Notes under the pieces: generated by a model | Database searches by the model: none | The model's input: only the letters and a program-made list of their open reading frames with translations | Told to the model about the DNA's origin: nothing | Shown here: piece after piece, positions 24,167-36,824 of the stretch | Position numbering within the stretch: the first letter of the stretch is position 1 | How the letters are laid out: every line of letters starts with the position of its first letter | Origin: Solenopsis invicta | Taxonomy: Eukaryota > Arthropoda > Insecta > Hymenoptera > Formicidae | Reading direction: 5' to 3' | Assembly (NCBI RefSeq): GCF_016802725.1 | Contig: NC_052665.1 | Location: forward strand, 11,187,501-11,251,500 | DNA length: 64,000 nucleotides | Translations under genes and position numbers: made by a program

Positions 24167-27100
24167 ATTTATTTCAAGTTAAATCGAATTAAAAATAATT
24201 TACGTTAATGCGAACTGTCCTTAATGGAAAGGATCAACGCGAAGAGCCAAGCGTATCGCAATGATAGTATAATTATGAATTGATAAATATATTTTACACA
24301 TGCACACATGCATGCGAATTGTCGAGAAGCCGTAAGGCGATGAAGGATGGGAGTAATACATTCATTGATAAAGTGGCAGCTCGTACGCGCCCATAATGGT
24401 TACGGGTGCTTCGGTCTTGATCAAGAGCAAAAGTGTCATGAAGAGTGAAGATGCGTCAGCAAGAGTGAAGCGTCGAAAGAGATGCGAAGGAACGAAAGTG
24501 TGCCGCTCGTACGGCAGCGTGCGTATCGTCCTGTTGTAAGGAGGGGACATAGTTCCTCGGACACTACGAAGAGCAGTCTGCTCGAGGTACAACTGAGGTT
24601 TGCCTCAGTGGGGGCAGCGACATAAGAACAGACGATCTTAAGAAAAGCCCTCATTCTGATAGCAGATCGCAGATCCACGGAGTCGGTGAAACTTGTGCAA
24701 CCCTCGAAGCTGTTCGAAGCTGACCGAAGGGACCGTGGGCTTCACAGACGCTCGAATGTATTTTGGGGAGAGCCGCATCCGCGAACGAAAAGAAGAGACG
24801 TCTGGGACTGATCTTCGCATTGTCCATCGTATCTTTTTGTCTACGAGATTCGTATACGCGGTGAGTACGCGCGTGAGTTTCTTTCGCAATTTCTCGAATG
24901 TGAATTTCGAATAATTGTGCTCTGAAACGCACGATCATGATGTTTAATTGCGGGTAATTGCTCGGAAATTCCATGAAATTGCTTCACGTGGAGACCTTGA
25001 TCAGGAGTACGCCATATATGAATGTGCGTGGCACAGAAAACAATATAATAAAGAAGCGAAAGAACAAAAATAAGATCGTGAGGTAAATGTGATTCTCGTT
25101 GAAAGACGATACGCTTAAATAATTTAACGATTCTTGAAATCGGTTATATGTATTCATCTTACAAGTATCGATTTGTAATTTGTTAATTGAAATGTCTCTG
25201 TCACCGTCGAACTGGCAGTTGATCGGCTATAAAATTAATTAATCGTCGTTTTTCTACGCAAGTTTTTGGCCTACGCAATTTTTAATAGAATTCAAGATTG
25301 CTATCAGTGATATGATATATGTCAATTGTCTACCTGTCGTCATTAAAATATTTCAATGGATTACGACGTTTCAATGAGATTCATTAATGTTTCTATTATA
25401 TCAATATTTTTTGTGTTTTTTATCGCGATGAAAGATCTTGACGATTACCACCCACGCGATTATTCGCATACAGAAGTCAGTACAATCACGTGCAACCTTT
25501 CGCAGGTGACCGCCACTCTAGCATCATGTCGCGCACGATCTCTATCGCCGTTCCATCGATCGATATTCTTGTAGTGTCCATCGATCCGTTCGAACAGCTA
25601 GTCAGGCATGGGAAAAGCGCCAAGAGAATTCTTTCTCTCGATTTAGATTAACTTGGTGATCGGCATTTTTGTGACACGCGTTCGTGAATGCAAGAGAACC
25701 ACTTCTTCTTTTATCGTTGTTATTTCACTGTCGCTATCATTTAACTATCGTGATTAACTGCGCATACGACACACCGCGCCGTGTATTTTCGAAAATTGTC
25801 TCTTTTAAGTTCAATCGATTGCAAACGCATCTGATCCATATTTTAGATTGCAAGTCAACCATAAATGATTCCACTTAATTTCCATTTAATCTTTTTTTTT
25901 CAACGCTGAAAGGTTTAGTGTTACGTGACCAATTTGCCAATCGATCGAATGACTGACCAGCAAAATGATCTCAGCTTCTACTTTGTATCTCTCGTGAGAG
26001 ACTACAGAATAATCTGCTTCGCGTTTGTATATATTCTTTCAAAATTATTGCTAAATTATTCCTCGGCAATCATCTCTGCTCTTTTGCTTGTAAATCGACG
26101 TTCTTTACCTGAAGATAATGTAAAGGCTCATTTTTATTTGCGGGTCGTTCGCTCGTGAGCTGGGTCGTAAAAATCGCTCGTGTATCAGACGATTTTTGCA
26201 TTCGTTAGCAGGGTAACGACATAGTCAATCGGTTTGAGGTCCAGGCTAGAGTTCTCTAAATTTCACTTCTTAACGATTCCACATGTAAATAACTGCGCTC
26301 GTAATAAATGGTCAATTTCTTGCGGTAAGCCACCAAGAGTCAATGCGGCAGCGCAAAGCAATGGAAGGAAGCGTTTCATGCCACTAACATTACTTTGCTG
26401 TGCGCAACATCTGGAAAACGAGGTGCAGATTATTTCGCGATTTATATACTTTCGAAATTCAACTCCAGTTGTCATCGATACGTGCCAAACTTTTTCACGC
26501 GGAAGTTAATTTAATCCAACGTTATTCACGAGGGGGGAGGGGATATTTTAATAGTTTATTATAAAATAATATCAATTGAAGAATTACATGTATTAAACGG
26601 TTGTTTGATGCATGTACGAGTATATAATCCCAATATTTTTTTTCTATATACAACGACGTATTTCCAGAGAATCGCGATTTCCTTCTATGAATACTGAAAG
26701 GATTGGAAACGAGGTGAAAGTTTTTAGATAGCAGAACATGAGAATAAATTGTATTGATTTTTAAATTGGATGTTACTTCGTGCAGCGTTCGTGAAATTGG
26801 AATCTGGGGTAGTAAGATGCGATCACTGATCTTAATGTTATTTCTAAGAAAGAGAGCAATGTACAGCATTGTGTAACCAGAAAATATTAATTATTCTGTG
26901 TGTGGAATACAAAGTTAAATAATTTATTGGAAGCCTTGACGGAAGCTTGTACTTTGGTCGTCTATCAAATAGTTTTGGTTCAACATCGGTTGTATTGTTT
27001 CCCATCGAATAATTTTTTTCTCGAGTTAAACATTTTACGTTCTAATAAGTCGCTAACTTTTCAGGAAATATAAAAAATATATATATTAAAGCAATGTGAA

Positions 27101-27208
27101 TTTTATGGACAAGTTATGGCAATTTCAAATCTATATAGCAAACGCTGTTAATGTTAGAAGAAATGAGATTAATAATTGAAGAAAGTAAAAATAAATTATT
27201 CTTTTTTT

Positions 27209-27209
<1 letters not shown>

Positions 27210-27236
<27 letters not shown>
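27210..27236 (+). repeat. (GA)n microsatellite
   Basis: An uninterrupted AG dinucleotide run followed by GGGGG. Confidence 0.9.
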
Positions 27237-27239
<3 letters not shown>

Positions 27240-28338
27240 GAGAGGACATTGCGACTATTGCAAATTTTACGCGACATAATTATTAGTAGATCACCAAAGA
27301 GACTTTTGTTTCCATTTTAGCTTGTCTCTATTAAGAGATAAATGAAAGACTCACAGTAGTAATTTGAAGAAGCATATAATTAATTCATATATCGTAAAGT
27401 CCGAACGATCTCTGTAAATGCTGCACTTTGATATAAATTTATGCGAACAATTATTTAATAATGTTATCTTTAATTTAAATTCTCGAATTATTCCATCTTT
27501 TTAAAACCGGCATAGTTGAAACGTGCACGTACACAAGTACGATGTCTATCTGGGTTAATCGATTCGTGCATAAGATCGTTTACAAATATACCGTTGCTAT
27601 GTGTCATTAATGTTTTGCTTCAATCCTTAAAAAATAATAAATGTACTTTATCCCGCATAAAACACATGATAGACATTTATGAGCACATTAGAATTCTCGC
27701 TGAGATATAATTAATGAAAACGCCGATTTGTAGTCTCACACAGTGATGGTAATTAAAATACGTCGTACAAGACTCACTGAAAGATATCATTACGAAGAAG
27801 CACAATTCGCGTTACAAACATGTGAGAAAATAAACAATTGTAGATTTCTTTCACTTTTTGTGAAAGTTTATGTATGAATTCGTTTCGACTGCATAGAAGA
27901 ATTAAAAAAGATTACTTAATCTCGGAAGATTTATCGCGAAAGATGTATGTACTTATTCACCAATTATGAAAATTTTGGATGAAAAAGAAAAGGTGAAGAA
28001 ATGTATTATGGTTTATTGCTTTACGCCGGAATTACAGTTTCGCGCTAAATCGAATAATTCGCTCTTTGAGCAACACTTTTTTGTTAACAATATGCTTGAT
28101 ACAGATTTCTTAAAAAAAAGAAAATTGGAACGTGCACATACCAATTTGATTTTATTACATAAAAAAATATTTATATTATAAAAGATTTATCTCTTTTATT
28201 CAAACATGCAATTACTGATTGCATATATTTATATCAATTTTGCAATGTCCCCCTTTCTCTTTTTTTTTCCTACGATAATGATCCAAGAGATACAAATCAT
28301 TTGCTAATGGAATCCAGAATTAGTTTTATCGTCACGTA

Positions 28339-28361
28339 TTTTTTTTTTTTTTTTTTTTTTT
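28339..28361 (+). repeat. Poly(T) run
   Basis: About 23 consecutive T. Confidence 0.9.
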
Positions 28362-31300
28362 AAGACTCACGTCAATGTAGATTGTCAATAGCCTCAGATA
28401 TTTGAGATCTTAATACTCGAATAAAGAATCGATCATTTGACGAGACAGCCGCTTCTAATCGCGTAACGAGTCTCATAGTTGTAGCAAAATTCGTTTTACA
28501 GGATACTCGTCGTCGTCCCTCTGTTTTTCTCCTTGACCGACTATTGTCGATCATTCGCTACAGTTTCCCGTCATTGATACCGAATTAAGGCGAGAACTGC
28601 CACTTTTTAAGGAATGTGAAAGCGTAAAAAAAAGAAAACTCTTTACAAATACTTAAATCCGAGAAAGTGTTCGTTACAAAGTTCACATAAATAATTTACT
28701 AAAGTAACGTTTTGTAAAGTAACAGTTTGATCCGCAAAAATGTTGCTTACATACATTAACGTTTATAAAAGTATAATTGTAGCAACCATCATTTTGCAAT
28801 ATAAGAGCATTAATGTCTCATTCATTTAGTGTTCACGAATTTCTCTGTAATATTTAGAAAATTATATTTTCGATGTCATTGACAGTACAGCTCGATTGTA
28901 TTTAATTTCGTGACAGAATCGAAAATCACAAATCATAAATGCGAACGTACTTAATAACACACGTTAACGGCTTCTAAATGTATTATAGTAACATTTTTTT
29001 TATATAAAATCCGTTAAATGGCTAATGCAATAATAATAACGTGGAATAATTACTCGAAATAGTATGTACGTATTACGTTAGTTTTTATGATGAAAATTTG
29101 GATAGTTCTAGGTTCATAGGATCTCAAAATAATAAATATTTCTAACAACCAGCATTTACGGAACCGTTATTGCACGTCAAAATAATTTGTGCAACTAAAA
29201 TTATTCCCCAAGTTGGAAGATGCGCATTTGGGAATCGAAATCCGGGTTACAGCGTTGCGGTACGCTCGCAATCTCATTATATCGTGAAATTACTCGCAGA
29301 TCGAGCTGCTAAACTCCGAAATTAACAATCGGGTTGCCGTTGGTGCGCGGACAATCGACATTCCTCAAATCCGGGACTCGTGCGATTCGCGGTAACAATT
29401 GCGAACAGCGTATGGCGAACGGAGTACGGGGAGATTCGTTCGTACTCGATTGTAATCTTGAAAGGAAGCACCTGCAGTCTCACCAGAGTCCTTCGTCGCT
29501 TGTCGCTGTAATTACGAGAGAGCCTTGTAAAATAAAGCTTATTAGGAAAGCCACGTGCGAGTCAAAGCGACGACGCGACGATTCTAAGTAAGCGATATCT
29601 GGTATCTTTTGTCCTCTTTTTCCTTACAAATGCGTAAATATTACCATGTGAAAATGTTTCCGTTTAGCGGTACTTGGGCGTGTGGAACAGTTACATTACA
29701 GAAGAGGTCAGATATTCATTGTTAGAATAAAGGGAAATCCGCGCATAATTAAATTATTGTAACATTTAATCGAAATCGTTTTACGTTTTGTAAAGCCGCA
29801 CAAAGATCATCGACAGATGAAATATGCACTATGTAGGACATTGGGAATTTATTGCAAAATAAAAACTTCTTCAATAGCCTATGAATCACCTTACAAGCTT
29901 CCGCGCTACATCCTGCGAAATTCCGCGTATACGCTATATCGCGCTAAAATCAGTAGCGTAAAATTGGATGATTAAAGAAGCAGCGAATAAGAACGAGTAT
30001 TTCGTGATAGCTATCTTTTCTTCTTACGTGTTTTATGTCAGGGAGCGACACGCGTCAATGGTGATTTATCCAATTGCCAATTAAAGTGAATCCTTTAGTC
30101 TCAATTACATTTGTCCACATACATTTTTTTCTACTTTTTTTTAGCGATAGAATTTTTATTTCTGTACGTGCGGCGTGGAGTCTGTTAATCGTTTGGCTCT
30201 TACGTATTTTTTGGGGGGAAGGGGAAGAGGGAGGAGATACTGTTGAAATTGTTATAATTTTTTAAAAATCTATTCAGAAATGACCAGACTATATGATCGT
30301 TTGATTTAAAAAATTATAATGTTATCAAAAGCTACGAGCAATGTAAGTTTTGTAAAAAGAACTTTACATCGCAATTAAAATTGAGAGAGAATTTATTTAG
30401 ATAGAAGAAACGTCGATCAAAATATAACCAATTATAGAGAAAATAAATTAGAAAAAGGATTCGAAAACATTAACTCAATAATGAAAGGAACATGGTTTTA
30501 TGACTTTGCAAACGCTTTCCATTAAAAAGGATCAGATGCTTCAAAAACGTGATAGTCAATTAATCTCCGGTGTTATATTCGGTATTTCTCTAATTACAGC
30601 AAACGATTAAAAGACCTGGAAAAAAAAAGAAAGAGCGGCTATATTTTCACCGAACCTGTCTATTGTGGCATCTTCCTTCGTTCGGAAACGGTGAAAAAAT
30701 GGCCCCGTTTCCGCTTCGCGGAGTGCGATTAATATGCAATTATTCGGGTCAACAATGGGATCCTCGACTATACCTACCACTCGATACCTAACTCTCTCCT
30801 TCCGTTGAAATTGAAGGCTACCCGTATGCCAGTGCAAAAAGGGGAATCTATATTTTATCGAGAAGCGAAGCGCGGGATATAATGATACCAACTACGTGGA
30901 AGGTATGACTGTATACGGTAACGTTTTAGTGGCTACTGTCACTGACGCATTGGCGAACACAGTGGCAATTTGGCCGAAGCTAATTTCGAGTGGCTATGTT
31001 CTGCCGGAGTAAGCCGTTGTGTACGCTTCGATACTCATTCGACGTGTCGGAAGAAACTAGATTCCTTTCCTTATTCAGCGAATATTTGGTGATTTATCTG
31101 CGAAAGCTGTAAGTGCAATCATATTCGAACTGACATATAATTCGAGTTTTTTTTAAAAAACTGACTAGGTTGCTCTATCATTGGATTTTCTAATGAAAAC
31201 GGATTAGATGTGAAGAAAATAGGTCAGTGCCAAGAAAATAATAAGAAAAAGGTTAATTGTGTGATAGAATTATGTGCTAAAAGGCGATAAGTGTTTTCCT

Positions 31301-32380
31301 GTTTTCTTCAATGCTGAATTACATACAGACTAAGTACCTCTAATTAACATTGATAGCAAAATGATATATTCTGTTTACCGGCAGCACACTCTCCGAGATC
31401 AATACATGTCTTTCTTCTTTGTTAGAAATACTACTTCTATTGCATTTATTTCTTTGAAAGATATCTATAATCTATCTCTTGTTTTCAAGAAGACGAGAAA
31501 TTTTCAAATTGAAGTAACATCGAGAAAAAGATAATAAAAACATAATCAATGGATACTCCATATAGTTTTAGCTCCCAAATTAATTTTCACAAAATTTGAT
31601 GAAAACTTTTTTCAAACGAAGATGCAAGGGTATTTGTCAAAAGTCCGTGTCTATTTAATAAAATTTAAATAATTTTCATCAGACATCTATAATTACGTAA
31701 AGTACAAAAAAACGTGTTAAACGAAGTAACACATTATCATGTAGTACTCGTAGTGACACATATCTATGTACCGCTGCTTTGTTTCAGAGAAATAACGGTT
31801 TACACGCGCAACGTACAATGCGTAATACGTTGAAAAATTGGTATACATCAGCGGTATATATTACGTACTGTATCGGATTTAGTTCCAGCTATTTTAATTC
31901 TATACATACGTAAATCATTGGAAATACATCCAAGTGGTTGTGAAGGAATGTCTGTAATTCATAAATGACTCGGAAGCAAAATTGTTCAGATTAATACATT
32001 TGTTTTAATTAGTATGTGAGCATGAATTAAGAGTGTATCCGATTGCAAATAAAACTAAACTGTCGGTTATGCACCAATGAAAGAAAACGGTATTTTGAAA
32101 CAATGTGGAATGCAGGATTCGGATATTATATTATGATAATTGTACTTTATCGCTATTGTGATGAAACTTATGAGTCGATGAAATTCCTTCATTGGTGATA
32201 ACGATTGTTCGTAATGAACGATTCAGTACATTTTAATTGGTAAAGGAAGAATTAACAGTTACGGAATTAATAGACCGTTAGATAAAGATTTCTTACATGA
32301 ATGTAGTATACTGTAGTTATTTTGAAGAAATATTTTTTTTACTTTTCACAAAAAAATATTGTTTTATAAAATTTATATAA

Positions 32381-32680
32381 GTATACAAATAAAAAATAAA
32401 AATATCATATTAGATTAAAATAAAATTATAAAATAAATTTTAAATATAATATTCACGATTAATGCAAAAAAATTATGTCAACATCACACGGTGTTCCCAA
32501 GCGGTCACCCATCCAAGTACTAACCGTGCCCAACGTTGCTTAACTTCAGTGATCGGACGAGAACTGGTGCTTTAAACGTGATATGGACGTTGACAGGTGC
32601 ATTAATCGTGAATGTTATATCTAAAATTTTTTTACTTTATAATTTTATTTTAATCTAATATTATTTTTTTATTTGTATAC
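32381..32680. mobile_element. 300 bp palindromic element enclosing a 5S rRNA copy
   Basis: The left arm starts GTATACAAATAAAAAATAAA at 32381; the reverse complement of the right arm starts GTATACAAATAAAAAAATAA at 32680. The arms remain similar for about 95 bp (shared ATATTAGATTAAAATAAAAT and ATTCACGATTAATGCA) and run directly into the two ends of a 5S rRNA sequence, whose own terminal stem continues the palindrome. It looks like a foldback or MITE-like element that carries, or arose around, a 5S gene. Confidence 0.8.
32477..32595 (-). rRNA. 5S rRNA gene copy
   Basis: On the minus strand about 119 bases match animal 5S rRNA throughout: GTCAACGTCCATATCACG at the 5' end, CTCGTCCGATCACTGAAG, the internal promoter region GTTAAGCAACGTTGGGC and GGTTAGTACTTGGATGGG, then GGGAACACCGTGTGATG. 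The terminal helix still pairs (GTCAACGTCC with the GATGTTGAC end), but with changes from the usual GCCAACG start. There is no clear T-run terminator: the sequence after the 3' end is ATAATTTTTTTGC, which does include seven T and could serve. An isolated copy away from any 5S array; it may be a transposed pseudogene or a 5S-derived repeat. Confidence 0.85.
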
Positions 32681-34657
32681 ATATATTAATTTTATTTTGA
32701 ATTCTAATTCTAATAATCTAATATCTTCCAACATAAATATGTGAAACATTATGAACTGTGCAAAGTGAACTTCATGCATTGATCATTTAACAATTAATTA
32801 ATATACATATAAATACTATAGATTTTATATTTTTTTTTATACTGTCAGACGATTACCAGTTGATGATAAAACAGGATACTTCTATTATTCATTGGTAACA
32901 TTGATTATGAATTGTGTAAAAATTTTAAAAATTTACTTATCCAAGAAAATGAGTGCGTTTTTACTTGCAACCATTTAAATAGAAAACATTTTTTTAAACT
33001 GGTATAAATTTCAGAAAATCATAGTTACTACTTCAAGTTGATTTTTGTAAGATATATTTGCTACAAGTGATGGCCTCGCGGTGGATTATTGAGAATCTTG
33101 AACAGTGTAGACGTTACCAGTCGTTGATAAAACTTTTCGATCGTCAATATAAATATCTAATTAAATAATTTATACTAACTTATATTAATTTATTATTATA
33201 TAGATTTTTTATAAATAATTATACGTATTTACGATAATATGATATATTACTGCAAATTTACTTTTTCCATATTGATTTTTTCACTATACGTATAGATAAC
33301 CAAATATGATAGAAGCGTAATATTAAACAAAAATAGAATATTATTGTAAATACACGTATCTATAAAATATTTATAAAATATCAAGATAACAACAAATCAT
33401 AAAAAAATAATATTAAATTATGTAATAATCGTGCTGTTTGATAAAGAGTCACAGGGGATTTCTGAAACTTTTGGTCATTAATTGTATCTTATCAAACTAC
33501 AAATTAATATAAATTAAGTTTACAATTAAAAACTTGTTAAAGCAAACTGGATTGGGCTAGTAAAAAAAATAGCAGTCTGCCAATAGTTAATGGGCATGTA
33601 ATGATAGAGGCTACGTGAAAAACGTTTGTTGAAAGATCTTCACCAGGTACATTGTAGTAACCGATAAAAAGAAGCTATCATTTTTTTTCCTAATCACACA
33701 GCGGCAAAATTGAGTTAAAAATAATTAACTTTTTAACAAATTTTTAACTTTTCACCACCCAACCCTGATAATAAAACATACGAATCCAGAGATAGGAATA
33801 TTTGAGATATATGTAAAATTGTTTAGCGGTTGCTTTAAAAGTCCCAGGATAGTTACGGAATGAAGTAACATCGTTTAGTGCTCGATTAGAAATATTCATC
33901 GAAGGACAAATACGAATGGGTCAATTTCTGTTAGCGCTCTGTTAGCCGACCTTCTGCAAGGTCCTCCGTCCAGCGAGCACTGGAGGACTTCGCGACTGGA
34001 ATGCGTGACTCGACGATTTTATAACCCGCTTTCAATTACTCTTCTTGGTGCTCCTGTTTCGTTCGCCTCGCGCCATCGCTGTAGAAGGAGAAGAAGAGGG
34101 AAATACCGCAACGCGAGCAAAAGGCATGGAACGTTCAAACGCCGCGACGCGTCGCATCGCGTTTGTATCCTTACCTCCTTTCTTGCCCGCCCACCCTTTT
34201 TCTCGCTCGCGCTCCGCGCGGAGACATGATTTATTCGACGTCAGATGTACACACACAATCGCGCACCGCAATCAGGAATGGGACCTGATAATGGTGTGCG
34301 TAGCTAGACAGGAAACGCGCCTAAGGACATCCACCCCGACCAGCCGAACAATTTGTTTTGGCTCGTTTCGCTCACTCTGCTGAATTCAGAATAATGCTAT
34401 AAGACCTTTAACTTGTTCCAAAGACAGATTTCTGCCTGTTGAAATAAAATAATTTCTTAATAATCTTAATTATAAGATAATACATTATTGTAACGTTAAT
34501 GTTCAATGTGTTAACAATTTCTTTTTATAAATTAATAAATTTATTGTCTTCCAACAAGATTATAATATTTTAATTTGCGCAAATAGATAACTATTATCTT
34601 TTAAATGATCTTGTCACTCTCTGATATTTTTACAAAAAACATATTTATCCCTTTTCA
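32681..34657. other. Intergenic region upstream of the first NGKP gene
   Basis: AT-rich to about 33900, then a GC-rich block (33930-34380) that could hold the promoter and an untranslated or short first exon of the next gene. Overlapping frames in this block have no recognisable product. Confidence 0.45.
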
Positions 34658-34669
34658 GACCCTCTCACG

Positions 34670-35614
34670 ATGGTAGTGGTCCTATTGATACCTATAATCG
34701 GATTTGTGGCAGCAAATCCTTTTCCAAACGCATTGAACAACCGTTTGATCCCTCAAGTCCAAAAAGAGCTTTTACTTTCTACGGAAAATCGTCTGGACGA
34801 CAATCCGGATAAAATAAGTGAAATGGTAGAAGATCTGAACGAGACTATCTCAATCCCGAAGCAAACACCCCATCATCTCGAAGTTTCCGGATCATCGACA
34901 CGTGAGAATGAAACAAGCAATGAGAAAAAGGTACAAGAACGGAAACACAAGGCTATATACGTAGATTATCCTCTGTTATCGCGTGTTTTGCATTATCCGA
35001 GGGTGTCCACGTATGAAATCGATTACAACAATTCAGAGTTGTTGGCACAGGATAGATCGTCAGACACGTCTAAAAGATATCAAGAGAGTGATATCTTCTA
35101 TATCCGACTCCCGCCTATACCGTATATGTTTGTACCTGGTCTCGGATATATCTCGCAACCACCTACGTACTCGAGCGCTTCCCTGAAGCCCCAGATACCC
35201 CTCGCACCTCAAGTAGTCCAGCTGCACCACGTGAGACCTGTGCGACCTCAACCGGCCTCTCAGCAGACCGTTAATCCCTTCATCAAATTGCCTGTAGACT
35301 TCATAAGCAACGGCAAGCCTACCTCCGTCTACCAATGGCAGAAGAAGCCTGGCAAGAAGCCAACCGACAGTCCAATCATGAACTTGGACAACCTGTCAGC
35401 CGACTTCGTGAACAACGGTAAGCCGACCTCTATTTATCAGTGGCAGGCGAATCTCAGGCCGGTAAAGAGGCCGGATGATGTACTTAATAGCCTTGATATG
35501 GGTCCTTACACCTTCAATGGCAAACTGACCAGCATGTACTTACTTCAATCGGATGACTCCACCTCGATGCATCAGTCCATTCGACATTCCAATTATCAAG
35601 ATGCACACGACTAA
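34670..35614 (+). CDS. Secreted-type protein with three NGKxTSxYxxQ repeats (unrecognised family)
   Basis: An open frame of 314 residues directly after a splice acceptor (TTTTCAG ending at 34658); the frame is open back to the acceptor, so a short upstream coding exon is possible. The N-terminus MVVVLLIPIIGFVAANPFPN is a good signal peptide. The middle is charged and poor in structure, then FYIRLPPIPYMFVPG (about 143-157) and three repeats near the C-terminus: VDFISNGKPTSVYQWQ (about 208-224), ADFVNNGKPTSIYQWQ (244-259) and PYTFNGKLTSMYLLQ (279-293). KK, KR and GKK sites lie between repeats, so processing into peptides is conceivable but unproven. A paralogue with the same layout lies convergently at 39413-40379. 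A poly(A) signal is at about 35790. I do not recognise the family and assign no function. Confidence 0.75.
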   Translation: MVVVLLIPIIGFVAANPFPNALNNRLIPQVQKELLLSTENRLDDNPDKISEMVEDLNETISIPKQTPHHLEVSGSSTRENETSNEKKVQERKHKAIYVDYPLLSRVLHYPRVSTYEIDYNNSELLAQDRSSDTSKRYQESDIFYIRLPPIPYMFVPGLGYISQPPTYSSASLKPQIPLAPQVVQLHHVRPVRPQPASQQTVNPFIKLPVDFISNGKPTSVYQWQKKPGKKPTDSPIMNLDNLSADFVNNGKPTSIYQWQANLRPVKRPDDVLNSLDMGPYTFNGKLTSMYLLQSDDSTSMHQSIRHSNYQDAHD

Positions 35615-36676
35615 ATTTATTCGACCATGTCGAATATTCAAAGTTGAAAGCAATCACTATATATACGGAATTTGTAATGTCTTGAAGATGGACTTGACGC
35701 GAGTGATATTCTGCAAATTAATGAGCGCGTCAGTTTATACATAGTTTTAAATCCTCCTTGGTTTTAAACCTCCTTAGCAGAAGCAGCCAAATAAATTTGA
35801 TTGTAATGGCTTATAATACGCTTATAATAATAATAATATCAAGCAGTTCAGCTTTCAGAGTGTGATTTATAGCTCACATAATATTCATCATTTTTATCTA
35901 TGACCATAATTATTAAAGTCTTGTTAACGTAATAAAATATATGAACAATATTACAATGTCAGAAATGATAATATTATAAATTTGTCAAAGAAGAATTCGA
36001 TCAATTGCTTCTAAAGAGAATTATTGAAAAGTAAGAAATGTTATTTCGATAGCGTTTTAAGTGAAGCAATTTTTTAAGAAAATTATATTGCTATTAATAA
36101 TAGTTAATTGTTAAACAGAATTGTTAATGATAAGTGAAGAGTTATCGTAATAAAGCGATTTTGTGTGCAGTCAATTTTTGTAATAATTAATATTTTATCA
36201 GCATTTTATAAAATATGCAAAATATATACAATTTTAGAAAATATTTATTTTTAATTTTATATTTTTAAATTTTATATTTCATATTTACTGTATATTTATA
36301 AAGCTTCGTATTTTTCACGCGTGCGGGAATTAGATTATCTTAAATTATGTAAAAGATTATATTATTTAAAGTTGTTGTTTTAATTGTTTAATTTCTGTAT
36401 ATTATTGAATATTTATATTTATTGTTCAATGTCTAATACTGACATGAGTTTGTAAATATGTGAAATATATGTAAAAATGATTTAAGAACGAGAATACGTC
36501 ATTTTTATTCTTAGCCGTCATTTTTATACTTGAAAACGTATTTCCTACACTTCGTCTCTTATAACACAAATGTTGACTTGGGACTACGGGTTTGGTCAGA
36601 TTGTCTGGACTATATCCTGTCTGGTTACGAACATGCTTCATTCATTCAGATTAGACAAATAAGGGGATTCAATATT

Positions 36677-36711
36677 AAGATTATTTTGAGATTACATCTC
36701 AAAATAATCTT
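36677..36711. repeat. Perfect 16 bp hairpin
   Basis: AAGATTATTTTGAGAT, a 3 base loop TAC, then the exact reverse complement. It is too short for a typical microRNA precursor and probably a repeat remnant. Confidence 0.85.
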
Positions 36712-36763
36712 TGCTACTTTTTTTAAAAATATCATGAATGTGTGTGCGCATGAAATGTATTAT

Positions 36764-36765
<2 letters not shown>

Positions 36766-36820
<55 letters not shown>
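36766..36820 (+). repeat. (GT)n microsatellite
   Basis: About 55 bases of uninterrupted GT. Confidence 0.97.

Positions 36821-36824
<4 letters not shown>

Larger units (their letters stand above)
24167..32380. other. Long intergenic region, no gene supported
   Basis: I found no conserved domain or convincing exon chain. At 24370-24860 a GC-rich patch ends in GCG|GTGAGTAC, and at about 31110 AAAGCT|GTAAGTGC; either could be the donor of an untranslated first exon on the plus strand, for example of the gene at 34.67 kb, but nothing confirms it. Small repeats: a GA run at 27210 and a T run at 28339. Confidence 0.5.

Noticed and set aside
24362..24974. Five overlapping frames in a GC-rich block
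   Set aside because: They overlap on both strands with no recognisable motifs; better explained as non-coding exon or regulatory DNA.
36677..36711. Perfect hairpin as a microRNA precursor
   Set aside because: 16 bp arms with a 3 base loop are too short for a Dicer substrate.
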